From Gemmatimonadetes bacterium 13_1_20CM_4_69_16 (GTDB taxonomy: Bacteria; Gemmatimonadota; Gemmatimonadetes; Gemmatimonadales; GWC2-71-9), in the NCBI GenBank assembly GCA_001919865.1, contig MNIR01000002.1, positions 16,256 through 80,255 on the forward strand: a stretch of 64,000 nt of DNA, read 5' to 3'. This document shows, piece after piece, positions 43,665 to 51,226 of the stretch. The position numbers and the translations under genes are program-made. Under the pieces are notes generated by a model, which saw nothing but the letters and a program-made list of their open reading frames with translations, was not told the DNA's origin and ran no database searches. The first letter of the stretch is position 1, and every line of letters starts with the position of its first letter.

Positions 43665-44404
43665 TCGATCGCCGAGCGCTGTGCGTCCGAGAGCTCCACC
43701 AGATCGAGCTTCGCCACGCTGGTGTCCGGGATGCGGAGCGGCTGCCCCGTCCCGAACACGAACCGGCCGACCCCGACGGTGCCGAGCAGCGTCTCGAGGT
43801 GGTCCTCGGGCGGGCCCCAGATGCAACAGATGTCCCACCAGATGCGCGCCGCTTCCTCGGGCGTCGAGCCGAAGTGCACCTCCTCGACGAACGCGCGGTC
43901 GGCATGGGTGACGACCAGGCGTACGGCGTCGTCGCTCCGGATCAGTGCCCGCACCGCCGCCGCGGGGAGCTCGGCAGCCCGATCGTTGGGGTGCCGTTGG
44001 CGGCCGTCCTCGAGGCGCACGCCCATCACGAGCGGCACGTCCGCGGCGCCGCACGCGGCGGTCAGTACGCGCATCTCCGCGCCAGCGGGGTCGAGCCCGC
44101 AATAGGTCGGGTCGCACCGCACCGCGGGGGCGCCGCGGTCGACGGCCTCCCCGAGCACGTCCTCCCATCCCGCCAGGCCTGGGTGCACCGCGGGCACCGG
44201 CTTGAGCCGCCGCTCGCGAGCCGTCGTCTCGTACAGCCAGGCGTTTCCCTCCGGCGGCGCTTGCCAGAACAGGCCGGGGAGGTGGGTCACCCAGGCTTCG
44301 TCGATCCCAACGCGCTCCATCGCCCGGAGCACCGCGTCGGGGGCGGTGCCGGGCACGCGGCGGTACGGGTAGGCACCGAGGAAGGCGTTGACGTCGATCC
44401 GCAT
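43631..44404 (-). CDS. Amidohydrolase-2-like metal hydrolase (second of a pair)
   Basis: The ATG at 44404 overlaps the preceding TGA as TGATG and gives 257 residues (MRIDVNAFLGAYPYRRV). Segments of the amidohydrolase-2 barrel are present: VRCDPTYCGLD, VPLVMGVRLEDGRQRHPN, VRLVVTHADRAFVEEV, WWDICC, and GRFVFGTGQPLR. The first metal motif is DVNAF, not HxH, so the usual first metal His pair is missing and the site may be altered or non-catalytic. The strong similarity in layout to the preceding gene suggests a duplicated pair, perhaps forming a hetero-oligomer. Confidence 0.75.
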   Translation of the reverse strand: MRIDVNAFLGAYPYRRVPGTAPDAVLRAMERVGIDEAWVTHLPGLFWQAPPEGNAWLYETTARERRLKPVPAVHPGLAGWEDVLGEAVDRGAPAVRCDPTYCGLDPAGAEMRVLTAACGAADVPLVMGVRLEDGRQRHPNDRAAELPAAAVRALIRSDDAVRLVVTHADRAFVEEVHFGSTPEEAARIWWDICCIWGPPEDHLETLLGTVGVGRFVFGTGQPLRIPDTSVAKLDLVELSDAQRSAIECDNVRAGLAG

Positions 44405-45204
44405 CAGTCGGACGGGAACGCGCCGGGAGGGAAGATGCGGGCCGCGTTCTTCCAGCGCACCAGATCGAGCTCTGCCGGAGGGAGCAGGTGCTCGAGATAG
44501 CGCAACTTGGCCCAGCCGGTGTCCATGGTGATGTCGCTTCCCCACAACAGACGCTCGACCCCCACCGCGGCGACGCAGCCCTCGAGCATCCCGCCGTCGG
44601 CGCCGCTGCCCGAGAGATCGACGTACACGTTGGCCGCCGCCCGGAGCGCGGCGAGCGAGTGTTGCCAGTCTCCCCCGCCACCGATGTGGGCCAGAATAAA
44701 CCGGACGTCGGGGTGTCGGCGCGCGAGCGCACACAGCTCCACGGCGTCCGACGCCTCCTGCCCCGGCCAGTCCCGGCGCCGGTGCTGCCACACGTGCTGC
44801 AGCACCGGCGCGCCGTGCTCGGCGGCGAGCTCACAGATCGGGTCGAGTAGGGGGTCGTTGGCGCGCCGGCTCGCCGCCAGTTTGATCCCGATCATGCCCG
44901 CGCGGAGGCAGCGCACGATCTCACCGCGCGCGTGGGCCGTATAGTTCGGATTGACGGTCACATAGCCGCGTATCCCGTCGGGGTGCTCCCGCTGAAGGGC
45001 GAGCAGGGCGTCGTTCCCGTACGGCAGGTCGGCCGGGGAGGGGAAGTATGTCGGCGAAGTCCTCCCCCAGCTGCCGAGGATCGAGGCGACGTGAATCGTG
45101 ATGCCGATCTTTGCCCCGGCGGAGAGACGGCTGGCGTTGCGCTCGCGCCAGTCGGCCCGCGGCGTGCGGTCGTGGTAAAAGTGAGCGTGTACATCGATCA
45201 GCAT
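44404..45204 (-). CDS. Amidohydrolase-2 family metal-dependent hydrolase
   Basis: The ATG at 45204 gives 266 residues with a complete amidohydrolase-2 set: HxH in LIDVHAHFYHD at the start, VNPNYT, GIKLAAS, APVLQHVWQH (metal His), FILAHIGGGGDW and LLWGSDITMDTGW with the catalytic Asp. Family members include decarboxylases and hydrolases of cyclic amides and lactones. It is the first gene of a seven-gene run ending at 36141 and is divergent from the Yip1 gene with 26 bp between, so the promoter must be compact. Confidence 0.85.
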   Translation of the reverse strand: MLIDVHAHFYHDRTPRADWRERNASRLSAGAKIGITIHVASILGSWGRTSPTYFPSPADLPYGNDALLALQREHPDGIRGYVTVNPNYTAHARGEIVRCLRAGMIGIKLAASRRANDPLLDPICELAAEHGAPVLQHVWQHRRRDWPGQEASDAVELCALARRHPDVRFILAHIGGGGDWQHSLAALRAAANVYVDLSGSGADGGMLEGCVAAVGVERLLWGSDITMDTGWAKLRYLEHLLPPAELDLVRWKNAARIFPPGAFPSD

Positions 45205-45230
45205 GGCTTGAATCTGAGTCACACGACGGC

Positions 45231-45944
45231 GTGACGCCACGCTGCCGGAGCGGCGGGAGCACGCGGGGACCCTGCCGTCCCACGCCGCCCCCCCGCGGCC
45301 CGACCCCGCCGCGCGGGCCCGCGGCCCGGCCGGCGCCCCCCAGGCCGGCCGCGAGGAAACCACCCCGCAAGCTCCCAGCGTGGCTCGCTCGCGCCCGCAA
45401 TCTGATGCTCACACCGAGCCAGGAGTGGGCCACCATTGCCGCCGAGTTCACGACCCCCGGCCCGATCTACGGCCGCTTCCTCCTGCCGATGGCCGCCATC
45501 GGGCCGCTGGCAGCCACGCTCGGGACGGTCGTTTTCGGCGTACGCGGGATCCTGTGGGACGCGTACGACATGGCTGCACTCGACGCGCTCACGGCCGGCG
45601 TGCTGCAGTACGGGCTCAACCTGGCGGGCGTCTACGCGCTGGCCCTGGTGGTTGACCGGCTGGCTCCGACGTTTTCCGCGCACCGCAATCCGGTGCAGGC
45701 TCTCAAGGTCGCGGCCTACAGCGGCACGCCGTATTGGCTGGGTGGCGTGCTGGCCCTACTCCCGAAACTCTCGTGGATGGGAGCACTGTTCGGGTTCTAC
45801 GGGATCCGCATGCTCGCGTTGGCCTTGCCGAGCGTCATGAAGGCGCCGCGGGACAAGGCCGGCGCCTACACGCTGGTGGTCGCGGTAGCGGGTATACTCA
45901 TCACGCTACTCACGCGGGCGCTCCCGACGTTCTTCATCCGCTAG
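45231..45944 (+). CDS. Yip1-family membrane protein with proline-rich N-terminus
   Basis: A GTG at 45231 gives 237 residues. A Pro/Arg/Ala-rich, low-complexity stretch (about residues 12-50) precedes the Yip1 core, which begins ARARNLMLTPSQEWATIAAE. Five hydrophobic segments follow, for example FLLPMAAIGPLAATLGTVVFG and AGAYTLVVAVAGILITLLTRALP. An internal ATG at 45405 (MLTPSQEW) is the more usual start point for this family. Function is unknown. Its TAG stop shares a CTAG palindrome with the convergent ABC permease. Confidence 0.7.
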   Translation: MTPRCRSGGSTRGPCRPTPPPRGPTPPRGPAARPAPPRPAARKPPRKLPAWLARARNLMLTPSQEWATIAAEFTTPGPIYGRFLLPMAAIGPLAATLGTVVFGVRGILWDAYDMAALDALTAGVLQYGLNLAGVYALALVVDRLAPTFSAHRNPVQALKVAAYSGTPYWLGGVLALLPKLSWMGALFGFYGIRMLALALPSVMKAPRDKAGAYTLVVAVAGILITLLTRALPTFFIR

Positions 45945-46573
45945 CTTCCTCCGCGAAACGCCGCGCGGGTCACGCCGCCCTCGCGGGCGAGTAACGCGGC
46001 CGCCGCGCAGAGCCCGCCCAGGGCGAACGCAACCAGCGCCGCGATGTCGAGCGCCAGCGGCAGCTCGCCCCCGTAGCCCGCGCTCTGCCAGCCGCCCAGC
46101 AGGGCGTGTTTGAGCAGATCGACTCCGTAGGCGAACGGGTTGACGTAGACCAGGGCCTGCAGCGCCGGCGCCAACCGGCGCACCGGGTAGAGCGCCCCCG
46201 AGAGAAACAGCATCGGGAACACCACAAAATTCATCACCCCCGCAAAGTTCTCGATCGAGCGCATGCTCGCGGCCAGGACCAGCCCCAGGGCGCCCAAGGC
46301 GAGACTCGACAACACCAGCCCCGCGAGCGTTAGAAGCAGCGCCCCGGGGCTCGGCCACAGCCGCACGATTGAGAGGAGAATCACGCCGACCGCGGCAGCC
46401 TGGGTCGTGCCGAGCAGCGTCGCCCCCAGGGCCTTACCGAGCGCGACCGTACTGCGGCGGATGGGCGCCACCAACACCATGCGCAGCACGCCGGCATCGC
46501 GGTCCGTGACCGTGGAGAGCGCCGCCAGGAGCGACCCGAACAGCACGACCATGCCGAGCAGCCCGGGCGTCAT
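45941..46573 (-). CDS. ABC-2 type transporter permease, N-terminally truncated
   Basis: 210 residues starting MTPGLLGMVVLFGSLLAALSTVTDRDAG, then LRMVLVAPIRRST, NFVVFPMLFLSGALYPVR and YVNPFAYGVDLLKHALLGG: the middle and end of an ABC-2 exporter permease with about five spans. Complete permeases are 250-260 residues and begin with a cytoplasmic helix and a first span, both absent here. A 14-codon fragment (MRPVYGIVVRA, 46614-46570), typical of a permease start, is in another frame immediately upstream. A deletion of about 150-180 bp with frameshift would explain this. The protein pairs with the ATPase at 46617. Confidence 0.75.
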   Translation of the reverse strand: MTPGLLGMVVLFGSLLAALSTVTDRDAGVLRMVLVAPIRRSTVALGKALGATLLGTTQAAAVGVILLSIVRLWPSPGALLLTLAGLVLSSLALGALGLVLAASMRSIENFAGVMNFVVFPMLFLSGALYPVRRLAPALQALVYVNPFAYGVDLLKHALLGGWQSAGYGGELPLALDIAALVAFALGGLCAAAALLAREGGVTRAAFRGGS

Positions 46574-46616
46574 GTAGCGGCGGCGCGCACCACGATCCCG
46601 TACACGGGGCGCATCG

Positions 46617-47369
46617 TCAGGCCGCGCTCGGTTCGGCGAGCGGATGGCCGGTGCGCGCGAGGAACACTTCCTCCAGCGTCGTCGCGCCCGCCGCCCGCTT
46701 GAGCTCCGCCGGCGTCCCCAGCGCGACGAGCCGCCCGCCGTCGAGCACCGCTACGCGGTCGCACGGCTCCGCCTCCTCGACGTAGTGGGTCGTGAGGAAG
46801 ACGGTGAGGCCGGACGCCCGGCGCAGCTGCCGGATCAGCTCCCACAAGGAGCGCCGGGCGCGAGGGTCGAGGCCGGCGGTGGGCTCGTCGAGGAACAGGA
46901 CGCGCGGCTGGTGCAGGATGCCACGGGCGATGTCGAGGGCGCGGCGCATACCGCCGGACAGCGCGCGCACGGGATCGCGCCGCCGCTCGAGCAACCCGAA
47001 CTGCCCGAGCAGCTCGGCAATCCGTGGGGCGGCCAGCCGGCCCGGCAGGCCCCACAGCCGCGCGGCGAAGCGGAGGTTTTCCTCCACCGTGAGGTCGCGG
47101 TCGAGCGTCGTCTCCTGGAAGACGAGGCCGATGCTGCGCCGTGTCCGGAGGTCGTCGCGCACGACATCGTAGCCGGCGACGCGGGCCGTGCCGCGCGTCG
47201 GCTTGAGCAGGGTGGCGAGCAGATGGACGGTGGTGGTCTTCCCGGCGCCGTTGGGCCCGAGGAAGCCGAAGAACTCGGCCTCGTGCACGGCGAGGTCGAG
47301 GTCGTCGAGGGCGCGGATCGAGCCGAAGTCCTTGCCGAGGCCGCGCGCTTCGATGGCGGCGAGGGTCAT
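46617..47369 (-). CDS. ABC transporter ATP-binding protein, PQQ-locus type
   Basis: The ATG at 47369 overlaps the pqqE stop as ATGA and gives 250 residues. It has Walker A FLGPNGAGKTTTVHLL near 44, Q-loop VFQETTLD, signature ALSGGMRRALDIARG, Walker B VLFLDEPTAGLDPRA and H-loop TTHYVEEAE: a complete ABC-2/DRA-type ATPase. ABC pairs are often found next to PQQ biosynthesis and PQQ-dependent alcohol oxidation genes. Its natural partner is the truncated permease gene just downstream. Confidence 0.88.
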   Translation of the reverse strand: MTLAAIEARGLGKDFGSIRALDDLDLAVHEAEFFGFLGPNGAGKTTTVHLLATLLKPTRGTARVAGYDVVRDDLRTRRSIGLVFQETTLDRDLTVEENLRFAARLWGLPGRLAAPRIAELLGQFGLLERRRDPVRALSGGMRRALDIARGILHQPRVLFLDEPTAGLDPRARRSLWELIRQLRRASGLTVFLTTHYVEEAEPCDRVAVLDGGRLVALGTPAELKRAAGATTLEEVFLARTGHPLAEPSAA

Positions 47370-48490
47370 CCTTTCGCGGCGAGCGCGCGCGAGGCAGGCG
47401 CCGCGCGGTAGGTCCACTGCTCGGGCGTCGCCTGCGCCGCGGCGCCGCGCTCGACTTGGGCAACGGTCGCGTCGATCAAGTGCCGGCGCGGCGAAAGCGA
47501 GCACACCGGATCGGTGACGCCCGCGTCGCCTGCGACGAGGAACGCCTGACAGCGACAGCCGCCGTAGTCCATCTCCTTACGCGGGCAGGACCGGCACGGC
47601 TCGGGCATCCACGACTCGCCGCGGAAGCGGTTGAACGCCTCCGATTCGTGCCAGATCCACTCGAGCGGCCGCTCGCGTACGCTTTCGAATCGGAGCGTCG
47701 TGATACGCCCCGCCGCGTGACACGGCCACACCTCTCCGGCCGGCGTCACCGTCATGTAGGCGCGCCCCCACCCCCCCATGCACGGCTTGGGGAATTGCTC
47801 GTGGTAGTCGGGGAGCACCCAGACGATCTCCAGCCGGCCCCCGAGCCGCTGGCGCTCGCGCTGCACGACCGCCCACGCCGCCTCGAGCTGGGCCTTCGTG
47901 GGCATCAAGGCGTCGCGGTTGTGGAACGCCCAGCCGTAGAACTGCGTGTTGGCGAGCTCGATGCGCTCCGCGCCCAGCGATTCCGCGAGCCGGATCAGCG
48001 CCTCCACCTGATGCAAGTTCCGGCGGTGCAGCACGACGTTGACCGTGAGAGGGAAACCGAGCTCGCGCGTGTAGTGGTAGGCGGCAATCTTGTCGCGGTA
48101 CGACGCGGTCCCGGCGATTTCGTCAGACAGCTCGGCGTCGGCGCCTTGGATGCTGATCTGCACGTGGTCGAGGCCCGCCTGCCGCAAGGCGGCGAGACGG
48201 TCCCGCGTCAGCCGATAGGCCGACGTGATCAATGAGCTGTACAGCCCGAGCTCATGCGCAGTGCGGACTAGCTCCTCCAGGTCGGAACGGAGCGTCGGTT
48301 CGCCGCCCGACAACCCGAGCTGGAGCACGCCGAGGGCCTTGGCGTCGCGAAACACGCGGCACCACTCCTCGGTCGAGAGCTCGCGCTTGAAGCGCGGGCC
48401 CGCGAACTCGAGCGGGTTGGAGCAGTATGGGCATTGGAGCGGGCACCGATAGGTCAGCTCGGCGAGCAGCCACAGGGGTTTAGGGTCCAT
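47366..48490 (-). CDS. pqqE: PqqE, radical SAM enzyme of PQQ synthesis
   Basis: The ATG at 48490 gives 374 residues. The radical SAM motif is CPLQCPYC (Cys 16, 20, 23), and the SPASM-domain Cys are in KPCMGGWG, WPCHAAG, EPCRSCPRKEMDYGGCRC and DPVCSLS. PqqE links the Glu and Tyr side chains of the PqqA peptide, with PqqD as chaperone. It overlaps pqqD by 11 bp and the ABC ATPase gene by 4 bp. Confidence 0.96.
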   Translation of the reverse strand: MDPKPLWLLAELTYRCPLQCPYCSNPLEFAGPRFKRELSTEEWCRVFRDAKALGVLQLGLSGGEPTLRSDLEELVRTAHELGLYSSLITSAYRLTRDRLAALRQAGLDHVQISIQGADAELSDEIAGTASYRDKIAAYHYTRELGFPLTVNVVLHRRNLHQVEALIRLAESLGAERIELANTQFYGWAFHNRDALMPTKAQLEAAWAVVQRERQRLGGRLEIVWVLPDYHEQFPKPCMGGWGRAYMTVTPAGEVWPCHAAGRITTLRFESVRERPLEWIWHESEAFNRFRGESWMPEPCRSCPRKEMDYGGCRCQAFLVAGDAGVTDPVCSLSPRRHLIDATVAQVERGAAAQATPEQWTYRAAPASRALAAKG

Positions 48491-48758
48491 AGAGCACCAG
48501 TCCCTTCGCCGCGAGCCCGTCCAACAGCGCGCAGACGTCGGGCTCCAGGCCGCTCGCACCGTAACGTTGCTCGAGGGTCGCTACGATCTCGGCGAGCGAA
48601 CGAACCCCATCGCACACCCCGAGAATCTCCGCTCCGGTGTGGTTCAGAATGACGAGGCCCTCAGGATACAGCAGTACGTGGCGGTTGCGGACGTCGTCCC
48701 ACTGCAGCCGCGCCTTCGGCGCGACCCGGGGCACCGCCGCCGCGCTCGCGGGACTCAC
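48480..48758 (-). CDS. pqqD: PqqD, peptide chaperone of PQQ synthesis
   Basis: A GTG at 48758, overlapping the pqqC stop as GTGA, gives 92 residues, the normal PqqD length. The RRE-type sequence is clear: VPRVAPKARLQWDDVRNRHVLL, YPEGLVILNHTGAEIL, CDGVRSLAEIVATLEQRY. PqqD binds the PqqA peptide and delivers it to PqqE. A longer open frame reaching 49454 lies over pqqC and is not real. Confidence 0.95.
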   Translation of the reverse strand: MSPASAAAVPRVAPKARLQWDDVRNRHVLLYPEGLVILNHTGAEILGVCDGVRSLAEIVATLEQRYGASGLEPDVCALLDGLAAKGLVLYGP

Positions 48759-49501
48759 GTCCCCTCCCCCGACCCCGGGAGCGGCCCTCGCGCTACCGCG
48801 TCGAGCAGGCACCACAGCACGTCGCACTTGAAGGCGAGCGCCGCGACAGCGCGCTCCTGCTCTGCACGGGTGTGGAACCGCTCGGTCACGAGGGCGAGCG
48901 CGTACGCCGCATCGCGCGGCGCCTGCGTGAGGCGATTCCTGAAGTACTGCAGACCGGCGGGATCGACCCACTGGTAGTGGCTGAGGATCGCAGCGAGCCG
49001 CTCCTGCACGATGAGCGGCGCGAACAGCTCGGTGAGCGACGCCGCCACCGCCTCGAGCCACGGCTGCGAGCGACAGAACGAGACGTAGGCGTCCACCGCG
49101 AAGCGTACGCCCGGCAGCAGCCGGCGTTGCATCTGCAGATCCTCGCGCGACACCCCCATCGCCTCCCCGAGGCGCAGCCATGCCTCGATCCCGCCCTCCT
49201 CGCCCGGCCGCCCGTCGTGATCGACGATCCGCTGTAGCCACTGCTGACGCACTTCGCGCTCGGGGCAGTTGGCGAGAATGAGCGCATCCTTGATCGGGAT
49301 GTTGACTTGGTAGTAAAAGCGGTTCGCGACCCAGAGCTGGAGCTCCGCCCGCGACAACTCGCCCCGGTGCATTCGCTGGTTGAAGGGATGCAGGTGGTGG
49401 TAACGGCGCTCCAACACCGCGCGCAGCCGCCGCACCAGCTCGTCGCGCGACCACGGCGCGTCCTGCGGTGGGCCCTGAGAAAAAAGGGCCGGGTTGGTCA
49501 C
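48755..49501 (-). CDS. pqqC: PqqC, pyrroloquinoline-quinone synthase
   Basis: 248 residues, all-helical heme-oxygenase fold. Family segments are YHHLHPFNQRMHRGELSRAELQLWVANRFYYQ, IPIKDALILANCPE, RIVDHDGRPGEEGGIEAWLRLGEAMG, and FAPLIVQERLAAILSHYQWV. PqqC does the last ring closure and eight-electron oxidation to PQQ without a metal. It begins 31 bp after the pqqA stop. Confidence 0.96.
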   Translation of the reverse strand: MTNPALFSQGPPQDAPWSRDELVRRLRAVLERRYHHLHPFNQRMHRGELSRAELQLWVANRFYYQVNIPIKDALILANCPEREVRQQWLQRIVDHDGRPGEEGGIEAWLRLGEAMGVSREDLQMQRRLLPGVRFAVDAYVSFCRSQPWLEAVAASLTELFAPLIVQERLAAILSHYQWVDPAGLQYFRNRLTQAPRDAAYALALVTERFHTRAEQERAVAALAFKCDVLWCLLDAVARGPLPGSGEGT

Positions 49502-49532
49502 CCGGCCCCTCCGTCGGCTCTGCCGGTTCGAC

Positions 49533-49607
49533 TCACGCGTTCCCGGCGTACGCGCCGACTTCCATCCCCAGCTCGACCACCTCGAATTCAGGCTTGGTCC
49601 ACGACAT
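49533..49607 (-). CDS. pqqA: PqqA, 24-residue PQQ precursor peptide
   Basis: A 25-codon frame missed by length-based calling: ATG at 49607, TGA at 49533. The start MSWTKPEFEVVELG matches the MxWTKPxF hallmark of PqqA. Glu16 and Tyr20 in EVGAY keep the Glu-x3-Tyr spacing that PqqE cross-links to build PQQ. The end is YAGNA-stop; many PqqA end in an Arg-containing tail (for example NR). GGAGG lies 5 bp before the ATG. A sigma-54 type promoter is 56-71 bp upstream. Confidence 0.93.
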   Translation of the reverse strand: MSWTKPEFEVVELGMEVGAYAGNA

Positions 49608-49627
49608 TGAGAGCCTCCAATAACGAT

Positions 49628-49639
49628 GGTTGATCAACC
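49628..49639. promoter_or_regulatory. 12-bp perfect palindrome in the pqqA leader
   Basis: GGTTGATCAACC is perfectly self-complementary and sits about 21-32 bp before the pqqA start, downstream of the predicted transcription start (near 49652). It could be an operator for a repressor, or an RNA hairpin near the ribosome-binding site. Confidence 0.4.
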
Positions 49640-49662
49640 GGTGCCAACCGACATTCACATGA

Positions 49663-49678
49663 AGCAGGCTGCGTGCCA
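49663..49678 (-). promoter_or_regulatory. Sigma-54 (RpoN) promoter upstream of pqqA
   Basis: On the minus strand TGGCACG-CAGC-CTGCT matches the sigma-54 consensus TGGCACG-N4-TTGCW except for one base, with the required 10 bp between the -24 GG and the -12 GC. It lies 56 bp before pqqA, and the adjacent upstream gene encodes an NtrC-type activator that works with sigma-54. Transcription should start near 49652. Confidence 0.7.
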
Positions 49679-49693
49679 GGCTTGGCGGTGACG

Positions 49694-49705
49694 GTGCAAT
49701 GGCAC
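49694..49705. promoter_or_regulatory. Inverted repeat upstream of the sigma-54 promoter
   Basis: GTGC-AATG-GCAC is an inverted repeat centred about 48 bp before the predicted start; a second one, CACC-CAGTA-GGTG, is at 49785-49797, centred near -139. NtrC-family activators bind such dyads upstream of -24 elements, usually at about -70 to -150. Both are short, so they are candidates only. Confidence 0.35.
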
Positions 49706-49750
49706 AACCGCTTGCTTGGCAGGCGATTATGCCGGGCTGCTAGAGGGCGC

Positions 49751-49768
49751 GCCTCCCTCGCCGGAGGC
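49751..49768 (-). terminator. Hairpin after the response regulator gene
   Basis: GCCTCC-ctcgcc-GGAGGC is a 6-bp stem with a 6-nt loop, 37 bp beyond the response regulator stop. No T-run follows on the minus strand. It may weakly end the upstream operon before the separate pqqA promoter, or form part of the activator-binding region. Confidence 0.3.
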
Positions 49769-49804
49769 TGGTTCTGCGGGTTTTCACCCAGTAGGTGGGT
49801 GGAA

Positions 49805-51226
49805 TCACCCAACCAAGCCGAACTTCTTCAGACGATAGCGCAGCGTGTCCCGCGAAATCCCTAGGCGCTGGGCCGCCTTCGTCTGGTTCCCGCCGGCTTC
49901 GCGCATGGCGCGCTCGATGATCGATCGTTCCCACTGGCCGAGGTCGACGCCCTGCGGCGGCAACGCCGGCGCGATGGCTGCAGCTCCCGGTTCCACCGCC
50001 GGTCCGTCGGATGCCGCCGGCACCGCTTGGTCGGTCGACTCGGCGCCAAGGGGGCTCGTCAGCGACAGGTGTGCGACGTCCAACACGGCACCGCGACTCC
50101 ACAGGACGGCTCGCTCGATGACGTGGCTGAGCTCACGCACGTTCCCCGGCCAGGGGTAGGCGACCAACAACTCGCGCGCCGGGGCACTGATCTCGCGCAC
50201 CGCCTTCCCATACTTGGCGTTGCAGAGTCCCAGGAAGTGTTCCGCCAGCTGGAGCACGTCTTCACCGCGCTCGCGCAGCGGCGGCACCGGCAGGACGATC
50301 ACCGCCAGACGGAAATAGAGATCATTCCGGAACCGCTCCCGCCGCACCTCGCGCTCGAGATCGCGGTTCGTCGCGGCGATGATGCGCAGGTCGACCTTGC
50401 GCTCGCGCACGCTCCCCACGCGCCGCACGGTCCGCTCCTCGATGGCTCTCAGCAGTTTCCCCTGCACCGAGAGGTCCACGTCGCCGATTTCGTCGAGAAA
50501 GAGGAATCCGCCCTCTGCCGCCTCCACTAGCCCGGGCTTCGACTCCTTGGCGTCCGTGAACGCGCCGCGCTCGTGGCCGAACAGCTCGGCCTCCATGAGC
50601 GTCGCCGGTAGGGCGGTGCAGTTGACCTCGATGAACGGTCGCATAGCGCGGGGACCGGAGGCGTGGATCGCGTGGGCCAGGAGTCCCTTGCCCGTGCCCG
50701 TCTCGCCAGTCAGCAGCACCGGAGGGGTCTCGTCGAGCACAGCGATCTGCCGCGCCCGTTCGAGCACGGCGCGGATGGCCGGCGACGCGCCGATCATGCC
50801 GGCGAAGCCGACGTCCCGAGTGGCCCGCTGGCGGTAATAGGACAGCTCCTGCTTCAGCAGGCGATCGGCGCGAGCCCGCTCGGCGAGGAGCTTCAGCTCC
50901 TCCAGGTCCACCGGCTTCTTCACGTAGTCGAAGGCACCGAGCTTCACGGCCTCCACGGCGCCCTCGATCGTGCCGTAGGCCGTCACCATGACGACCGGGA
51001 GCACCGGATCGAACTCGCGGATCCGCTTGAGCAGGTCAATGCCGCTCATCCCCGGGAGGCGGACGTCGGCGAACACCACGTCCGGCTGCACGCTGGCGAG
51101 CAGCTCGAGCGCCTTCTCTCCGGTGCTCGCGACCTCCGTCTCGTAGCCGTGGTCGGCCAGGAAGGCCTGGGCGGATCGCGCCAGGGTGTGCTCGTCATCG
51201 ACGATCAGCACGGTCGCTCCGGTCAT
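49805..51226 (-). CDS. NtrC-family sigma-54-dependent response regulator
   Basis: 473 residues. Receiver domain at 5-120 with acidic pocket DDE at 10-12, phospho-acceptor Asp54 in VFADVRLPG and Lys in YVKKPVD. AAA+ domain at about 145-380: Walker A TGETGTGKGLL, the sigma-54-contacting loop as GAFTDA (the family's usual form is GAFTGA), Walker B FLFLDEIGDVD, and arginine-finger region FRNDLYFRL. A Fis-type helix-turn-helix closes the protein (NQTKAAQRLGISRDTLRYRLKKFGL). Its ATG overlaps the stop of the histidine kinase gene. The nearest sigma-54 promoter is that of pqqA, so pqqACDE is the likely target. Confidence 0.93.
   Translation of the reverse strand: MTGATVLIVDDEHTLARSAQAFLADHGYETEVASTGEKALELLASVQPDVVFADVRLPGMSGIDLLKRIREFDPVLPVVMVTAYGTIEGAVEAVKLGAFDYVKKPVDLEELKLLAERARADRLLKQELSYYRQRATRDVGFAGMIGASPAIRAVLERARQIAVLDETPPVLLTGETGTGKGLLAHAIHASGPRAMRPFIEVNCTALPATLMEAELFGHERGAFTDAKESKPGLVEAAEGGFLFLDEIGDVDLSVQGKLLRAIEERTVRRVGSVRERKVDLRIIAATNRDLEREVRRERFRNDLYFRLAVIVLPVPPLRERGEDVLQLAEHFLGLCNAKYGKAVREISAPARELLVAYPWPGNVRELSHVIERAVLWSRGAVLDVAHLSLTSPLGAESTDQAVPAASDGPAVEPGAAAIAPALPPQGVDLGQWERSIIERAMREAGGNQTKAAQRLGISRDTLRYRLKKFGLVG

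Noticed and set aside
45939..45946. Shared CTAG as a functional element
   Set aside because: The stop codons of two convergent genes share a 4-base palindrome; this is a coincidence of ends and needs no further explanation.
49641..49656. Second sigma-54-like TGGCAC, just downstream of the first
   Set aside because: TTGGCACCGGTTGATC has the -24 block but no GC at the -12 position with correct spacing.
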